Assembly: GCA_024685175.1 (NCBI GenBank)
Contig: JAIKWD010000008.1
Span: 1 to 64,000, forward strand
DNA length: 64,000 nucleotides
Reading direction: 5' to 3'
Origin: Bacteroidales bacterium
GTDB taxonomy: Bacteria > Bacteroidota > Bacteroidia > Bacteroidales > WCHB1-69
In this document: piece by piece, positions 8,215 to 16,508 of the stretch
Layout of the letters: every line of letters starts with the position of its first letter
Position numbering within the stretch: position 1 is the stretch's first letter
Program-made: the position numbers and the translations under genes
Notes under the pieces: generated by a model
Seen by the model: the letters and a program-made list of their open reading frames with translations, nothing else
Databases searched by the model: none
What the model was told of the DNA's origin: nothing

Positions 8215-9642
8215 CTATTTTTGTAAAAGGGCTTCAGGTGCATAACGTTCCAAAAGAGATTGCACCTCTGGAATATTCAGCAAGTCTCTATCCACTTTGA
8301 GAAAAACCTGTTCAACGCGATCATTGGCCATAATCAACGCCTCTTCCAAGTGTTCCATTGCCTCGCTCGTCTGTCCTTTACGGATCTCCAACAAGGCTAT
8401 ATAATAATGTATACTATGGACTAAATCAGGATCATCCAGATAATTTTCACAAAGCTCCAGTGCAATGTCAGGGCATTCGTTCAAATAGCAATATTGTACA
8501 ATAAAATCAAAGAATTGAATGTGATTGTACTCCATAGCATTGATGGCAGTATAGCAGAGTTCTTTGATCTCTTCGGCATCCTTGACGGGATTGAGCAGGT
8601 CGATCATATCCTGGATAGCGAAAATGTCATCCGGGCTTTTTTGCAGGAAGTCTCTCAGATAAGCACGTGCGTCATCAAATTTCCCCTGTATTTTCAAGAT
8701 ATGTACGACATCGCTCACCACATAAGCTTCAAGCAAAGGATGTTCGTTGCGGGCCTTCAACAAATACTCCATTGCTGTATCATACTCTTTTAGCTGGATA
8801 TAGCAACGTCCAAGTTGGGGATTAAACTGCACATTCTCCGACTTGGCATTGGCAAGTTTGAAGTATTCGACGGCTTGTTTATAGTCCCCGCTTCCAAAAT
8901 AGGCCTCCGCAATATTGGCATATGCAAAGGCGTCGTCGGGGTCAAGGGAAGTTTGGAAATGAAAAGCATCCAAGGCATTTTTGAAATCGGAACGCATAAC
9001 ATAAGCCACACCCAATCCATTCCACAGAGGGGCTTTGAGCGGAAAGCGGTCGGTCATCTCTTTAAAGAAATCCACCAAGACGCCTGGGTTGATCTGGTTA
9101 AGACTGGTCTCCATCAACATCGGACGAAGATCGTCTGCGGCATACTGATCCAACCCTATGGCACGAACGGCGTGCTTTACCGCTTCATCCTTATTACCCG
9201 CCACAAGATACTCCTGAATCAAGTACAAATGGCCTTCGAAAAAACGGTCATCCATAGAAACAGCCTTTTCCAGCAGTTCAATAGCATTAATGTCTTGATG
9301 CAAGAAATGGGCTACAGACACCTTTTCCAGATAAAACTCCGGAGTGGGAGCAAAGTGCTTTTCCACATAATCAAGCACACGTTGGGCTTCCTCAAAATTA
9401 AATTGTATGGAGAAATACCGGGAACGAAGGATCTGAAAATAGGAGTCTTGGGGGTATGTTTTAATGGCATAATCGATGACTTTCTCGCAGAACGGCAAAT
9501 CATTGGTATCCATCAAATAGGCAATCGCGTCCTCAAGTTCATAAACATCGAAAAAATTAGATTCTTCATGGTCCAAAGTATTTCTCAGTCGTTGTATGAT
9601 TTCGTCAATTTCTTGGTCTTCCTCTTCATCAAATCTATCCAT
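8215..9642 (-). CDS. tetratricopeptide repeat protein
   Basis: A 475-residue protein made mostly of TPR helices, with no signal peptide. Clear repeat units include APLWNGLGVAYVMRSDFKNA, DDAFAYANIAEAYFGSGDYK and VQFNPQLGRCYIQLKEYDTA; weaker units extend over almost the whole length. The N-terminus is very acidic (DRFDEEEDQEIDEII). TPR arrays are protein-binding scaffolds; the partner is unknown. It has its own promoter, just downstream of the terminator of the OmpA-like gene, and heads the three-gene operon with DedA and aroE. Confidence 0.88.
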   Translation of the reverse strand: MDRFDEEEDQEIDEIIQRLRNTLDHEESNFFDVYELEDAIAYLMDTNDLPFCEKVIDYAIKTYPQDSYFQILRSRYFSIQFNFEEAQRVLDYVEKHFAPTPEFYLEKVSVAHFLHQDINAIELLEKAVSMDDRFFEGHLYLIQEYLVAGNKDEAVKHAVRAIGLDQYAADDLRPMLMETSLNQINPGVLVDFFKEMTDRFPLKAPLWNGLGVAYVMRSDFKNALDAFHFQTSLDPDDAFAYANIAEAYFGSGDYKQAVEYFKLANAKSENVQFNPQLGRCYIQLKEYDTAMEYLLKARNEHPLLEAYVVSDVVHILKIQGKFDDARAYLRDFLQKSPDDIFAIQDMIDLLNPVKDAEEIKELCYTAINAMEYNHIQFFDFIVQYCYLNECPDIALELCENYLDDPDLVHSIHYYIALLEIRKGQTSEAMEHLEEALIMANDRVEQVFLKVDRDLLNIPEVQSLLERYAPEALLQK

Positions 9643-9671
9643 CTACAATATATTTTATGTTATAAGGGGCG

Positions 9672-9679
9672 CAAAAATA
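9672..9679 (-). promoter_or_regulatory. -7 element for the TPR gene
   Basis: TATTTTTG on the minus strand, separated by one base from the T tract of the preceding terminator. Confidence 0.55.
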
Positions 9680-9680
9680 C

Positions 9681-9711
9681 AAAAAAAACCAAGCCCATGT
9701 GAGCTTGGTTT
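9681..9711 (-). terminator. terminator of the OmpA-like gene
   Basis: On the minus strand AAACCAAGC pairs with GCTTGGTTT and is followed by a run of T. It lies 33 bases after the stop codon at 9744. Confidence 0.75.
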
Positions 9712-9743
9712 CATTATGTTGATAATTATATCTATCGTTGGAA

Positions 9744-10844
9744 TTAGTTGACGCGCATATTGTCGATGACAATCTTTCTGTCCTTTGCGGCGGTGAGGCC
9801 ATAGACGCCGACGACCGTGTTCTTGTCGGAGTTATCTTTCACCTCGCCAGTGGGGTTCTTATAGATGTTCAGGCCACTCTTTTCGCCGTTGATGTAAGGA
9901 GCGAGATAGCCGCCTTCGGCTTGTTTCATATAGTTGAGCACGCTTTCGATACGACGGGCGGAGAGGTGCTTGTTGTAGTCGGAACCGCTCAACGGGCTGG
10001 CGTAACCGCTGATATTAAAGGAGATGGTCTTGCCTTTCTTGAGGGCCTTGACAACGTAAGAGGTGAACTTCTCGAGTCTATCCTTGCCACCATAGACTTC
10101 ATCATCGAAGAAATCGGCAACTGCAGCCTTGGCTTCGGAAGTGGTGGATTTCTGCATATAGACGTCTTTTTGGTTCTTATAGACATCGTAGAGTTCCATA
10201 TATTGTTTAGTGGTGGTCTCTTTCGTGGTGCGAGGATCCGGATAGTCGTTCTCAAAGTAGAGCGTGATAGGAGCCACCTTGTCGATTTCCTCTTGGATGG
10301 CCTCGGTCTCGGCTTTTTCGGCAAGTTTTCTGTCTCTTTCATCCTCTTCTTCGATGATGAAAGTCACCGGAATTTGAACGGTCATATCCATCGGTTCGCA
10401 GCTCTGGGTGCAGGGCACCATCTTGGGGAAGGATTTGACCACGCGGACTGCCTCGTCGTCGAACTCCTTGTAACCGGAACTGCTGACCACGTGAATGTCT
10501 TCAAGCGTGCTGTCAGCCTTCACCTTAGCTTGCACGGTGGTGGTACCAGAGATACGTTGGTTTTTCAAAGTCACGGGATAGACCTTGGTTTTGTTGATGT
10601 AGCGGCACATTTCTTTGTTGCCTCCTTTGAAATGAGGCAGGGTCATGGCTGCGGTCGGGGTCGTATGCTGACCATTTGAGTCGGCAATCACCAAGGCAAA
10701 ACCTGATTTGCAGGCATTGTTGTCTTTGCCTTTGAAATAGAGATGGCTGCTGTTGCTTCCGTCACATTGAGCATAACTCACTGTAACACAAAGTGAAAGC
10801 ACCAAAGCGCCCACAAAACCAGCTAATTTGTTGAAACTTTTCAT
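9744..10844 (-). CDS. TonB_C-OmpA fusion envelope protein
   Basis: A 366-residue exported protein (signal peptide about 1-25, ending SYAQ). Residues about 85-170 form a TonB C-terminal-like domain (TTTVQAKVKADSTLEDIHVV, then FDDEAVRVVKSFPKM). A charged, helical linker with ERDRKLAEKAETEAIQEEI follows. The C-terminal half resembles an OmpA-type peptidoglycan-binding domain (ISFNISGYASPLSGSDYNKH; LSARRIESVLNYMK). TonB_C plus OmpA in one periplasmic protein is seen in Bacteroidota and suggests anchoring between envelope layers. The gene is monocistronic with its own promoter and terminator. Confidence 0.85.
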   Translation of the reverse strand: MKSFNKLAGFVGALVLSLCVTVSYAQCDGSNSSHLYFKGKDNNACKSGFALVIADSNGQHTTPTAAMTLPHFKGGNKEMCRYINKTKVYPVTLKNQRISGTTTVQAKVKADSTLEDIHVVSSSGYKEFDDEAVRVVKSFPKMVPCTQSCEPMDMTVQIPVTFIIEEEDERDRKLAEKAETEAIQEEIDKVAPITLYFENDYPDPRTTKETTTKQYMELYDVYKNQKDVYMQKSTTSEAKAAVADFFDDEVYGGKDRLEKFTSYVVKALKKGKTISFNISGYASPLSGSDYNKHLSARRIESVLNYMKQAEGGYLAPYINGEKSGLNIYKNPTGEVKDNSDKNTVVGVYGLTAAKDRKIVIDNMRVN

Positions 10845-10875
10845 ACTATATTTTTGTTTAGTTTATTTCAGGCTG

Positions 10876-10883
10876 CAAATATA
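10876..10883 (-). promoter_or_regulatory. -7 element for the OmpA-like gene
   Basis: TATATTTG on the minus strand, with a TTTG 22 bases upstream. It is back to back with the hydrogenase-like operon promoter. Confidence 0.55.
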
Positions 10884-10940
10884 CATTTTTTTTATTTGAT
10901 AGTAACAAACTATTTTTTTTTAGATTAAAAATGAAAATTG

Positions 10941-10948
10941 TATATTTG
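10941..10948 (+). promoter_or_regulatory. -7 element for the DRTGG/H-cluster operon
   Basis: TATATTTG, 43 bases before the ATG at 10992. No good -33 box. It is the only promoter I can see for the four genes to 14081. Confidence 0.55.
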
Positions 10949-10991
10949 CCGCCACATATCAAACCAAACACCCATTTAGACAAACAGAAAA

Positions 10992-11339
10992 ATGACAGTT
11001 GAAGAAATTGCTACATTGGTACAGGGAGAGATCATCGCCGGCACGGAGTACAAGGACAAAAAAGTGGAGCGTGTTTTCGCTTCCGACTTGATGAGTGATG
11101 TGCTGACGTTGAAGGACTACGACAACCTGATGTTGGTGACGGGCCTTTGCAACCTGCAGTCCATACGCACTTGCGAGATGTCGGACATCGAGATCATCCT
11201 CATTGTGCGCGGCAAGGTGGTGACGCCCGAGATGTTGGAGTTAGCGGAAGACAACGATATGGTTGTGATCAGGACAGACTTTTCCCTGTACAAGACTTCC
11301 GGCATATTGTATGGCGCCGGCATACCCCCCGTTTACTAA
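10992..11339 (+). CDS. DRTGG domain protein
   Basis: A 115-residue protein consisting of a single DRTGG domain: TVEEIATLVQGEIIAGTEYK, the VFASDLMSDVLTL segment and VIRTDFSLYKTSGILY. The domain takes its name from a region found in HPr-kinase-like and phosphotransacetylase-associated proteins; stand-alone copies recur next to iron-only hydrogenase-like genes in clostridia and Bacteroidota. Its biochemical role is unknown. The next gene starts 14 bases downstream and the operon continues into an H-cluster protein, so it probably serves the same signalling unit. Confidence 0.85.
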   Translation: MTVEEIATLVQGEIIAGTEYKDKKVERVFASDLMSDVLTLKDYDNLMLVTGLCNLQSIRTCEMSDIEIILIVRGKVVTPEMLELAEDNDMVVIRTDFSLYKTSGILYGAGIPPVY

Positions 11340-11353
11340 CCAAATAGCGTATT

Positions 11354-11770
11354 ATGGATTTTGTTTACCACGTAGAAGGAGGCGACTTCACCAACGCCGG
11401 GTCCACCTCCAGTGAAGTCAAAAGGATGTTGAAGAAGCTCGGTGTCAGCCCCGACATCGTGAAGCGGACCGTCGTGGCCTTGTACGAGGCCGAGGTCAAC
11501 ATTGTAGCCCACGCCTATCGTGGCGACATAACCGTGGACTTGGAGGAAGACAAAGTGCGCATCGTGTTGGCCGACGAAGGCCCGGGCATCCCCAACATCG
11601 ACTGGGCTATGCAGAAAGGCAACTCCACCGCCTCGCCCAAGGTGCGTGAGATGGGCTTCGGCGCCGGTATGGGCCTGCCCAACATCAAGAACAACTCCGA
11701 CGAACTGAACATCCAATCGGAAGTAGGCAAGGGCACCACCATCGAATTTGTCAACTACTTCAATAAATAA
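11354..11770 (+). CDS. RsbW-like HATPase (anti-sigma kinase type)
   Basis: A 138-residue stand-alone GHKL ATPase domain. It shows the N-box region VVALYEAEVNIVAHAYRG, the G1 box VLADEGPGIPNID and the G2 region MGFGAGMGLPNIKNNS. These match the RsbW/SpoIIAB/RsbT serine-kinase/anti-sigma class; there is no histidine phosphoacceptor and no sensor domain. In such proteins the kinase phosphorylates an STAS-domain partner, but no STAS gene is in this window. The gene is immediately upstream of the H-cluster protein, with 4 bases between them. The partner and output are unknown. Confidence 0.87.
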   Translation: MDFVYHVEGGDFTNAGSTSSEVKRMLKKLGVSPDIVKRTVVALYEAEVNIVAHAYRGDITVDLEEDKVRIVLADEGPGIPNIDWAMQKGNSTASPKVREMGFGAGMGLPNIKNNSDELNIQSEVGKGTTIEFVNYFNK

Positions 11771-11774
11771 CGTT

Positions 11775-13160
11775 ATGGCAGAAGTACAAGATTTCCACCA
11801 CGCACTCAAGTTCAAGCAGGACCTCTGCATCGGCTGCGCCCACTGCACGGGCGTCTGCCCCACGGGCGCCATCCACATCGAAGAAGGCCACCCCGTACTC
11901 GACCCCAACCGCTGCGTCGACTGCGGCAGATGCTACAATGCTTGCCCTGTAAATGCCATCTACATCGAACAGGACGACTTCCAGCTGGTGTACGACTGCA
12001 AATATCCCGTACTTCTCCTGCCCTCCATATTCATCGCCCAGTTTGAAGAGAAAATCAAGGAGAAAACCATCCTCTCAGCTCTCTACCACATAGGCTTCAA
12101 ACACGTTTTCGAAGTCGAAAAAAGCGTCGACTTCATCAAGCAGGAGATGCAGAAGACCGTGCACGACAACAACGGCTACAAGCCCATTATCTCCACCTTC
12201 TGTCCCGCCGTGGTGCGCCTCATCCAGGTCAAGTTCCCCGTGTTGGTGCCCAACCTGTACCTATCGAAACCACCCTTGGACCTTACCGCACTGTACATCA
12301 AGAAGTTATTAACCGAAGAGGACAACATCCCGATGGAGGACATCGGCATCTTCTATGTGACGCCGTGCGCCGCAAAGATCGCCGCCATCAAGAGTCCGGC
12401 CACCGAAGAGGAGTCGCCCGTGACCAGCGTCATCAATATGAACTACCTCTACAGCAAGGTGATGCGTGTCATCAAGCAGGGTGAGTACAAGCTCTGCGAA
12501 GACTCGCGCACCCGATATCACCGACTCTCCAAGGACAGCGTCAACTTCACGCTCACCGGCGGAGAGGTCAGCCTGCTCAAGGAGGGCCGCAACCTTGCCA
12601 TCGACGGCATCCACAACGTGTCCGACTTTCTGGAGAAACTGGAAGACGAGGACATACAGGACATCGACTTTCTGGAGCTGCGCGCCTGCGACGAGAGTTG
12701 CGCCGGAGGCATCCTCTGCGCCAACAACCGCTTCCTGATGGCCGAGCGTCAGCGCAACCGAATGCACAAGTCGCCCGAAGAAGTGGACGCTGAAGACAAC
12801 GACCTGCTCAACTATATGGACTACCTCGCCCAGCACAAGCGCGTGCTCGGCACCGTGGAACCTCGTTCGATGGACAAGATGGACGACAATATGGCCGTGG
12901 CGATGCAAAAGATGCGCAAAGCCTTCGAAATCAACCAGAACCTGCCGCAAGTAGACTGCCGTATTTGCGGCTACCAATCCTGTAAAGCGCTCTCCGAGGC
13001 CGTCGTCAACGACAAGGCCAACGTAGAACAGTGCATCTTCGTGCAACGCGCCCTCGAGCATTCGGAGAAACTGAGCATCCTGGACACGCTCCACATCAAC
13101 ACCAAGATTTGGGGTTCGAAGAAAAACGATCCGTCCATCATCAAGAACCTCAACCTCTAA
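11775..13160 (+). CDS. [FeFe]-hydrogenase-like H-cluster protein, probably sensory
   Basis: A 461-residue protein. Residues 18-28 and 47-57 hold two CxxCxxCxxxCP [4Fe-4S] motifs. An H-cluster domain follows, with the ligand cysteines Cys143 (STFCPAV), Cys198 (TPCAAK), Cys305 and Cys309 (RACDESC). Residues 395-420 form a further CxxCx4Cx16C Fe-S motif of the FeS (PF04060) kind. Catalytic hydrogenases have TSCCP, MPCxxKxxE and MACxxGC at the three H-cluster sites; here the proton-relay Cys is Phe142, the relay Glu is Ala204 and both Met positions are changed. That pattern fits non-catalytic, sensory-type members. There is no PAS domain. I chose ATG 11775; an in-frame TTG at 11748 would overlap the preceding gene. 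Confidence 0.88.
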   Translation: MAEVQDFHHALKFKQDLCIGCAHCTGVCPTGAIHIEEGHPVLDPNRCVDCGRCYNACPVNAIYIEQDDFQLVYDCKYPVLLLPSIFIAQFEEKIKEKTILSALYHIGFKHVFEVEKSVDFIKQEMQKTVHDNNGYKPIISTFCPAVVRLIQVKFPVLVPNLYLSKPPLDLTALYIKKLLTEEDNIPMEDIGIFYVTPCAAKIAAIKSPATEEESPVTSVINMNYLYSKVMRVIKQGEYKLCEDSRTRYHRLSKDSVNFTLTGGEVSLLKEGRNLAIDGIHNVSDFLEKLEDEDIQDIDFLELRACDESCAGGILCANNRFLMAERQRNRMHKSPEEVDAEDNDLLNYMDYLAQHKRVLGTVEPRSMDKMDDNMAVAMQKMRKAFEINQNLPQVDCRICGYQSCKALSEAVVNDKANVEQCIFVQRALEHSEKLSILDTLHINTKIWGSKKNDPSIIKNLNL

Positions 13161-13172
13161 TCCACTCATCCC

Positions 13173-14081
13173 GTGATAGACAAGACCATCCTGCTGGAAA
13201 GACTGTTGGATGTATTCAAGGACACCCTCGAGATTACCTTTTTGGTAATACTGATGATGTCCCTGATAGAGCTTGTCAACGTTTCCTCGTCGGGCCGGCT
13301 GCTGCAAAAAGTACAGGGCAGGCCCTGGCTACAGGTAGTGATCGCCGCCCTGCTGGGCGCCATCCCTGGATGCGCGGGCGGATTTGCGGTGGTCTCGATG
13401 TTCACCCACGACGTCATCTCCTTCGGCGCCCTGCTGTCCGGATTGGTGGCCACCTTCGGCGACGAGGCCTTCTTCTTGTTCGCCAAGAGCCCGAAACACG
13501 GCTTCCTTCTCACCGCCATCCTTTTGGGCATCGCACTCTGTACCGGACTGTTCTTCAACATTATAGGCAAGAAATGGAAACTACCCATCTGGGCCCACAA
13601 GTTCGACATCCACGAAGAAATCGACCACCACGACCACGAACATCGTCATAGCGACGGGCGTCCCGCCGGAGCGAAGGGCAAAGCCGCCCATTTCTTCAAG
13701 GAACACATCTGGGAACACGTCATCAAACAACATCTGCCCAAAGTCTTCTTCTGGTCACTGGGTGTACTGCTGTTCCTGAAGGTCGTCGAACTGTTCGTGG
13801 ACGTGGAACAACTGCTTCAGGCACGCGCCTGGACCCAATACCTGATGCTCCTGCTCGCTGTGCTAATCGGGTTTATCCCGCAATCGGGACCCAACCTCAT
13901 CTTCATCGTCCTGTTTTTGGAAGGCAGCATTCCTTTCGGCATCCTGCTAGCCAACTCCATCTCGCAAAATGGACACGCAGGCCTGCCACTCTTGGCCCAA
14001 TCGCGCCGCAACTTCTTCATTTCCAAAAGTATCACAATGGTACTAGGCCTGGCGGTGGGGGCACTGTTTCTGCTGCTATAA
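13173..14081 (+). CDS. ArsP_2-type putative metal exporter
   Basis: A 302-residue membrane protein with about eight to ten hydrophobic segments, resembling the 'putative, 10TM heavy-metal exporter' family (PF11449), often annotated as a putative manganese transporter. Motifs include AALLGAIPGCAGGFAVVSMF and its counterpart GFIPQSGPNLIFIVLFLEG, an internal two-fold repeat. Between the halves lies a histidine-rich cytoplasmic loop (DIHEEIDHHDHEHRHSDGR) likely to bind metal. The start is a GTG (13173) and lies 12 bases after the H-cluster gene, so it belongs to the same operon. Substrate is not known. Confidence 0.8.
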   Translation: MIDKTILLERLLDVFKDTLEITFLVILMMSLIELVNVSSSGRLLQKVQGRPWLQVVIAALLGAIPGCAGGFAVVSMFTHDVISFGALLSGLVATFGDEAFFLFAKSPKHGFLLTAILLGIALCTGLFFNIIGKKWKLPIWAHKFDIHEEIDHHDHEHRHSDGRPAGAKGKAAHFFKEHIWEHVIKQHLPKVFFWSLGVLLFLKVVELFVDVEQLLQARAWTQYLMLLLAVLIGFIPQSGPNLIFIVLFLEGSIPFGILLANSISQNGHAGLPLLAQSRRNFFISKSITMVLGLAVGALFLLL

Positions 14082-14091
14082 GCACGATTTC

Positions 14092-14164
14092 CCGTCCGGA
14101 CGGACGGCGGGCATCCCAAAAATCAACATCGGTTGGCACCGGACGGTGGGCTTCGCCCTTGTCC
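14092..14164. repeat. GC-rich inverted repeats after the H-cluster operon
   Basis: A 12-base palindrome CCGTCCGGACGG (14092-14103) is followed by a hairpin at 14141-14164 in which GGAC and GGGC pair with GCCC and GTCC around a TTC loop. There is no T tract. It could be a terminator used with Rho or a REP-like element. Confidence 0.4.
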
Positions 14165-14210
14165 GGGACTATTGATATCTTGCTGCTCTAACCGCTATCC
14201 GCTTTTTTTG

Positions 14211-14218
14211 TATATTTG
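14211..14218 (+). promoter_or_regulatory. -7 element for the DPP4 gene
   Basis: TATATTTG after a T-rich tract, 28 bases before the ATG at 14247. Confidence 0.55.
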
Positions 14219-14246
14219 CGGCTCTTAAAAATAAAACAACACCGAT

Positions 14247-16427
14247 ATGAAAAAGATTCTGCTCTCCTTTATGCTGATGGTCTTTGCCGTTATCGCCTTC
14301 GGCCAAGCCAAGGACATCACCGTCGAAAAAATCTGGGACGACTTCTATTTCTACCCGCGCGGCGTGACCGGCTATACGGCAATGCCCCAAAGCGACTACT
14401 ATACTGTAATGAAACGCGGCGGTATCGAACGCTACAGTTTCGCCACCGGCGATGTGGTCGACATGCTCGTCCCCAACGCCGACCTGGAACGTCTCAGCAA
14501 AGGCGCCGTCAACATCAGCAAGGTGGGCAGCTACACCTTCTCCAACGATGAGAAGAAGGTGATTCTCGCCATTGACGAGGAGAGCATCTGGCGTCGCTCC
14601 ACCCTCGCCTACTACTACATCTACGACATAGAGCAAAAGACCTTGACGTTAGTGGCCGACACCAACACCAAACTGCACTTTGCCGAGCTCACGGAAGACG
14701 GCACCAAGGTGCTCTTCGCCCGCGACTGCAACCTTTTCTACCAAGACATCACCACGGGCAAGATTACCCAAATTACCAACGACGGCCAACCCAACGCCAT
14801 CCTCAACGGTTACTCCGACTGGGTCTATGAGGAGGAACTCAGTCTGACGACCGCCGCCGCGTGGTCGGCCGACGGCTCCAAGATTGCCTATATGCGCTTC
14901 GACGAAAGCCGCGTCAAGGAGTTCACAATGCCGATATACGACGAACTCTATCCCACCGAATTCAAGTACAAATACCCGAAGGCCGGCGAGGACAACTCGC
15001 TGGTGGAGGTCCACGTCTATGACCTCGCCACGGGTGTCGATACGCGCCTCGACCTCGGCGACAACAGCAACTGCTACTACCCGCGCCTCTATTGGCTGCC
15101 TAACAGCCACGACTTGGTGGTCCTCAAACTCAACCGCCACCAGAACCAACTCGATTTCATCCGCTACAATACAGACACCAACGGTCACGAGGCTATCTAC
15201 CAAGATGTCAACGACAAATGGTTGGACATCACAGACAACTACTATTTCCTGACCGACAACAACTCTATGATCGTCACCTCCGAGCGCGACGGTTTCAACC
15301 ACATCTACAAGGTGACCTTCCGCCAGGAGCTCAAGCAATTGACACAGGGCAACTGGGAAGTGAACGAAATCCAATATGTTGACCAGAAGAAAAAGCTCAT
15401 CTACTACCTCTCCAATGAAAGCGGCGTGCTGAACCGCGACCTCTACGTCATCAACTTCGACGGCAAGAAAAAGAAACTGCTGACCAAGGGCGACGGTTGG
15501 GCGGCTACGGAGTTCAGTCCGAACGGCAACTACTACCGCCTGCAATACTCCGACCTGAACACCTTGCCGAAATACACCATCAACGACAAGACGGGCAAGG
15601 AGTTGCGTGTGCTCAACGACAACAAGCACGTTAAGGAGACGATGGACAAATACGGTTTTGTGCAGCGCGAACTGTTCAGTTTCACCACCGAAGACGGCAT
15701 TGAGTTGAACGGTTGGATGATGAAGCCCGCCAATTTCGACCCGAACAAGAAATACCCTGTGATGATGAACTGCTATGGCGGTCCGGGCAGCCAGCAGGTG
15801 ATGAACGCCTACAGTGGTGTGCAGGACCTCGCTTTCTACCAGATGTTGGCGCAGAAGGGTTATATCTCCGTCTGTGTGGACGGACGTGGCACCGCCACGC
15901 GCGGCGATGCCTTCAAGAAGGTCATCTACCAGCAGATGGGCAAATACGAGGCTATCGACCAGATTGCCGCCGCCAACTGGCTGAAGAAGCAATCCTACGT
16001 GGACGGCGACCGCATCGGCATCTGGGGCTGGAGCTTCGGCGGCTATCTCTCCGCCTTGTCCCTGTTCCGCGGTGGCGACGCCTTCAAGATGGCCATCTCC
16101 GTGGCCCCCGTCACCAACTGGCGCTACTACGACAACATCTACACCGAGCGCTTTATGCGCACGCCGCAGGAGAACCCCGACGGCTATGATCTCAACTCGC
16201 CCACCACTTACGCCAAGGACCTCAAAGGCAAATACCTGCTCATCCACGGCACTGCCGACGACAACGTCCACTTCCAGAACGCGATGGAATTGGTGAAGGC
16301 CCTCAACGAGGCCGGCGTCGAGTACGACCAGTTCTTCTTCCCCAACAAGAACCACTTCATTATGGGCGGCAACACTCGCACCTATCTGTACAATAAGTTG
16401 GCGAAGTATATTTTGGAGAATCTGTAG
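14247..16427 (+). CDS. dpp4: dipeptidyl peptidase IV (S9B)
   Basis: A 726-residue exported peptidase (signal peptide 1-20, ending AFGQA). Residues about 100-450 form the DPPIV N-terminal beta-propeller with the Glu-bearing SDWVYEEELSLTTAAAWS, and residues 510-726 the alpha/beta-hydrolase domain. The catalytic triad is Ser596 (GWSFGGYLS), Asp671 (HGTADDNVH) and His703 (NKNHFI); the spacing matches human DPP4 within three residues. It removes N-terminal X-Pro or X-Ala dipeptides from peptides in the periplasm, and Bacteroidales use it for peptide growth. It stands alone, upstream of the convergent FISUMP protein gene. Confidence 0.96.
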   Translation: MKKILLSFMLMVFAVIAFGQAKDITVEKIWDDFYFYPRGVTGYTAMPQSDYYTVMKRGGIERYSFATGDVVDMLVPNADLERLSKGAVNISKVGSYTFSNDEKKVILAIDEESIWRRSTLAYYYIYDIEQKTLTLVADTNTKLHFAELTEDGTKVLFARDCNLFYQDITTGKITQITNDGQPNAILNGYSDWVYEEELSLTTAAAWSADGSKIAYMRFDESRVKEFTMPIYDELYPTEFKYKYPKAGEDNSLVEVHVYDLATGVDTRLDLGDNSNCYYPRLYWLPNSHDLVVLKLNRHQNQLDFIRYNTDTNGHEAIYQDVNDKWLDITDNYYFLTDNNSMIVTSERDGFNHIYKVTFRQELKQLTQGNWEVNEIQYVDQKKKLIYYLSNESGVLNRDLYVINFDGKKKKLLTKGDGWAATEFSPNGNYYRLQYSDLNTLPKYTINDKTGKELRVLNDNKHVKETMDKYGFVQRELFSFTTEDGIELNGWMMKPANFDPNKKYPVMMNCYGGPGSQQVMNAYSGVQDLAFYQMLAQKGYISVCVDGRGTATRGDAFKKVIYQQMGKYEAIDQIAAANWLKKQSYVDGDRIGIWGWSFGGYLSALSLFRGGDAFKMAISVAPVTNWRYYDNIYTERFMRTPQENPDGYDLNSPTTYAKDLKGKYLLIHGTADDNVHFQNAMELVKALNEAGVEYDQFFFPNKNHFIMGGNTRTYLYNKLAKYILENL

Positions 16428-16430
16428 AAT

Positions 16431-16466
16431 AAAAAAAACAGCTGCTCCACCGCCGCGGGCAGCAGT
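16431..16466 (-). terminator. terminator of the FISUMP protein gene
   Basis: On the minus strand GCTGC and GCAGC form a stem with a GC-rich loop, followed by eight T (16431-16438). It is 43 bases past the stop at 16509 and also lies just after the DPP4 stop. Confidence 0.55.
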
Positions 16467-16508
16467 TGGAGGACATCCTACAGGACGTGCTTTTCTCAAA
16501 AACAGTAA

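Noticed and set aside
11748-11774. upstream TTG start for the H-cluster protein
   Set aside because: It overlaps the end of the ATPase gene and adds residues before the conserved N-terminus; ATG at 11775 is more likely.
14649-16499. 616-codon open frame on the minus strand
   Set aside because: It lies antisense to DPP4, whose catalytic triad is intact; the Val/Leu/His-rich composition is typical of a shadow frame in GC-rich coding DNA.
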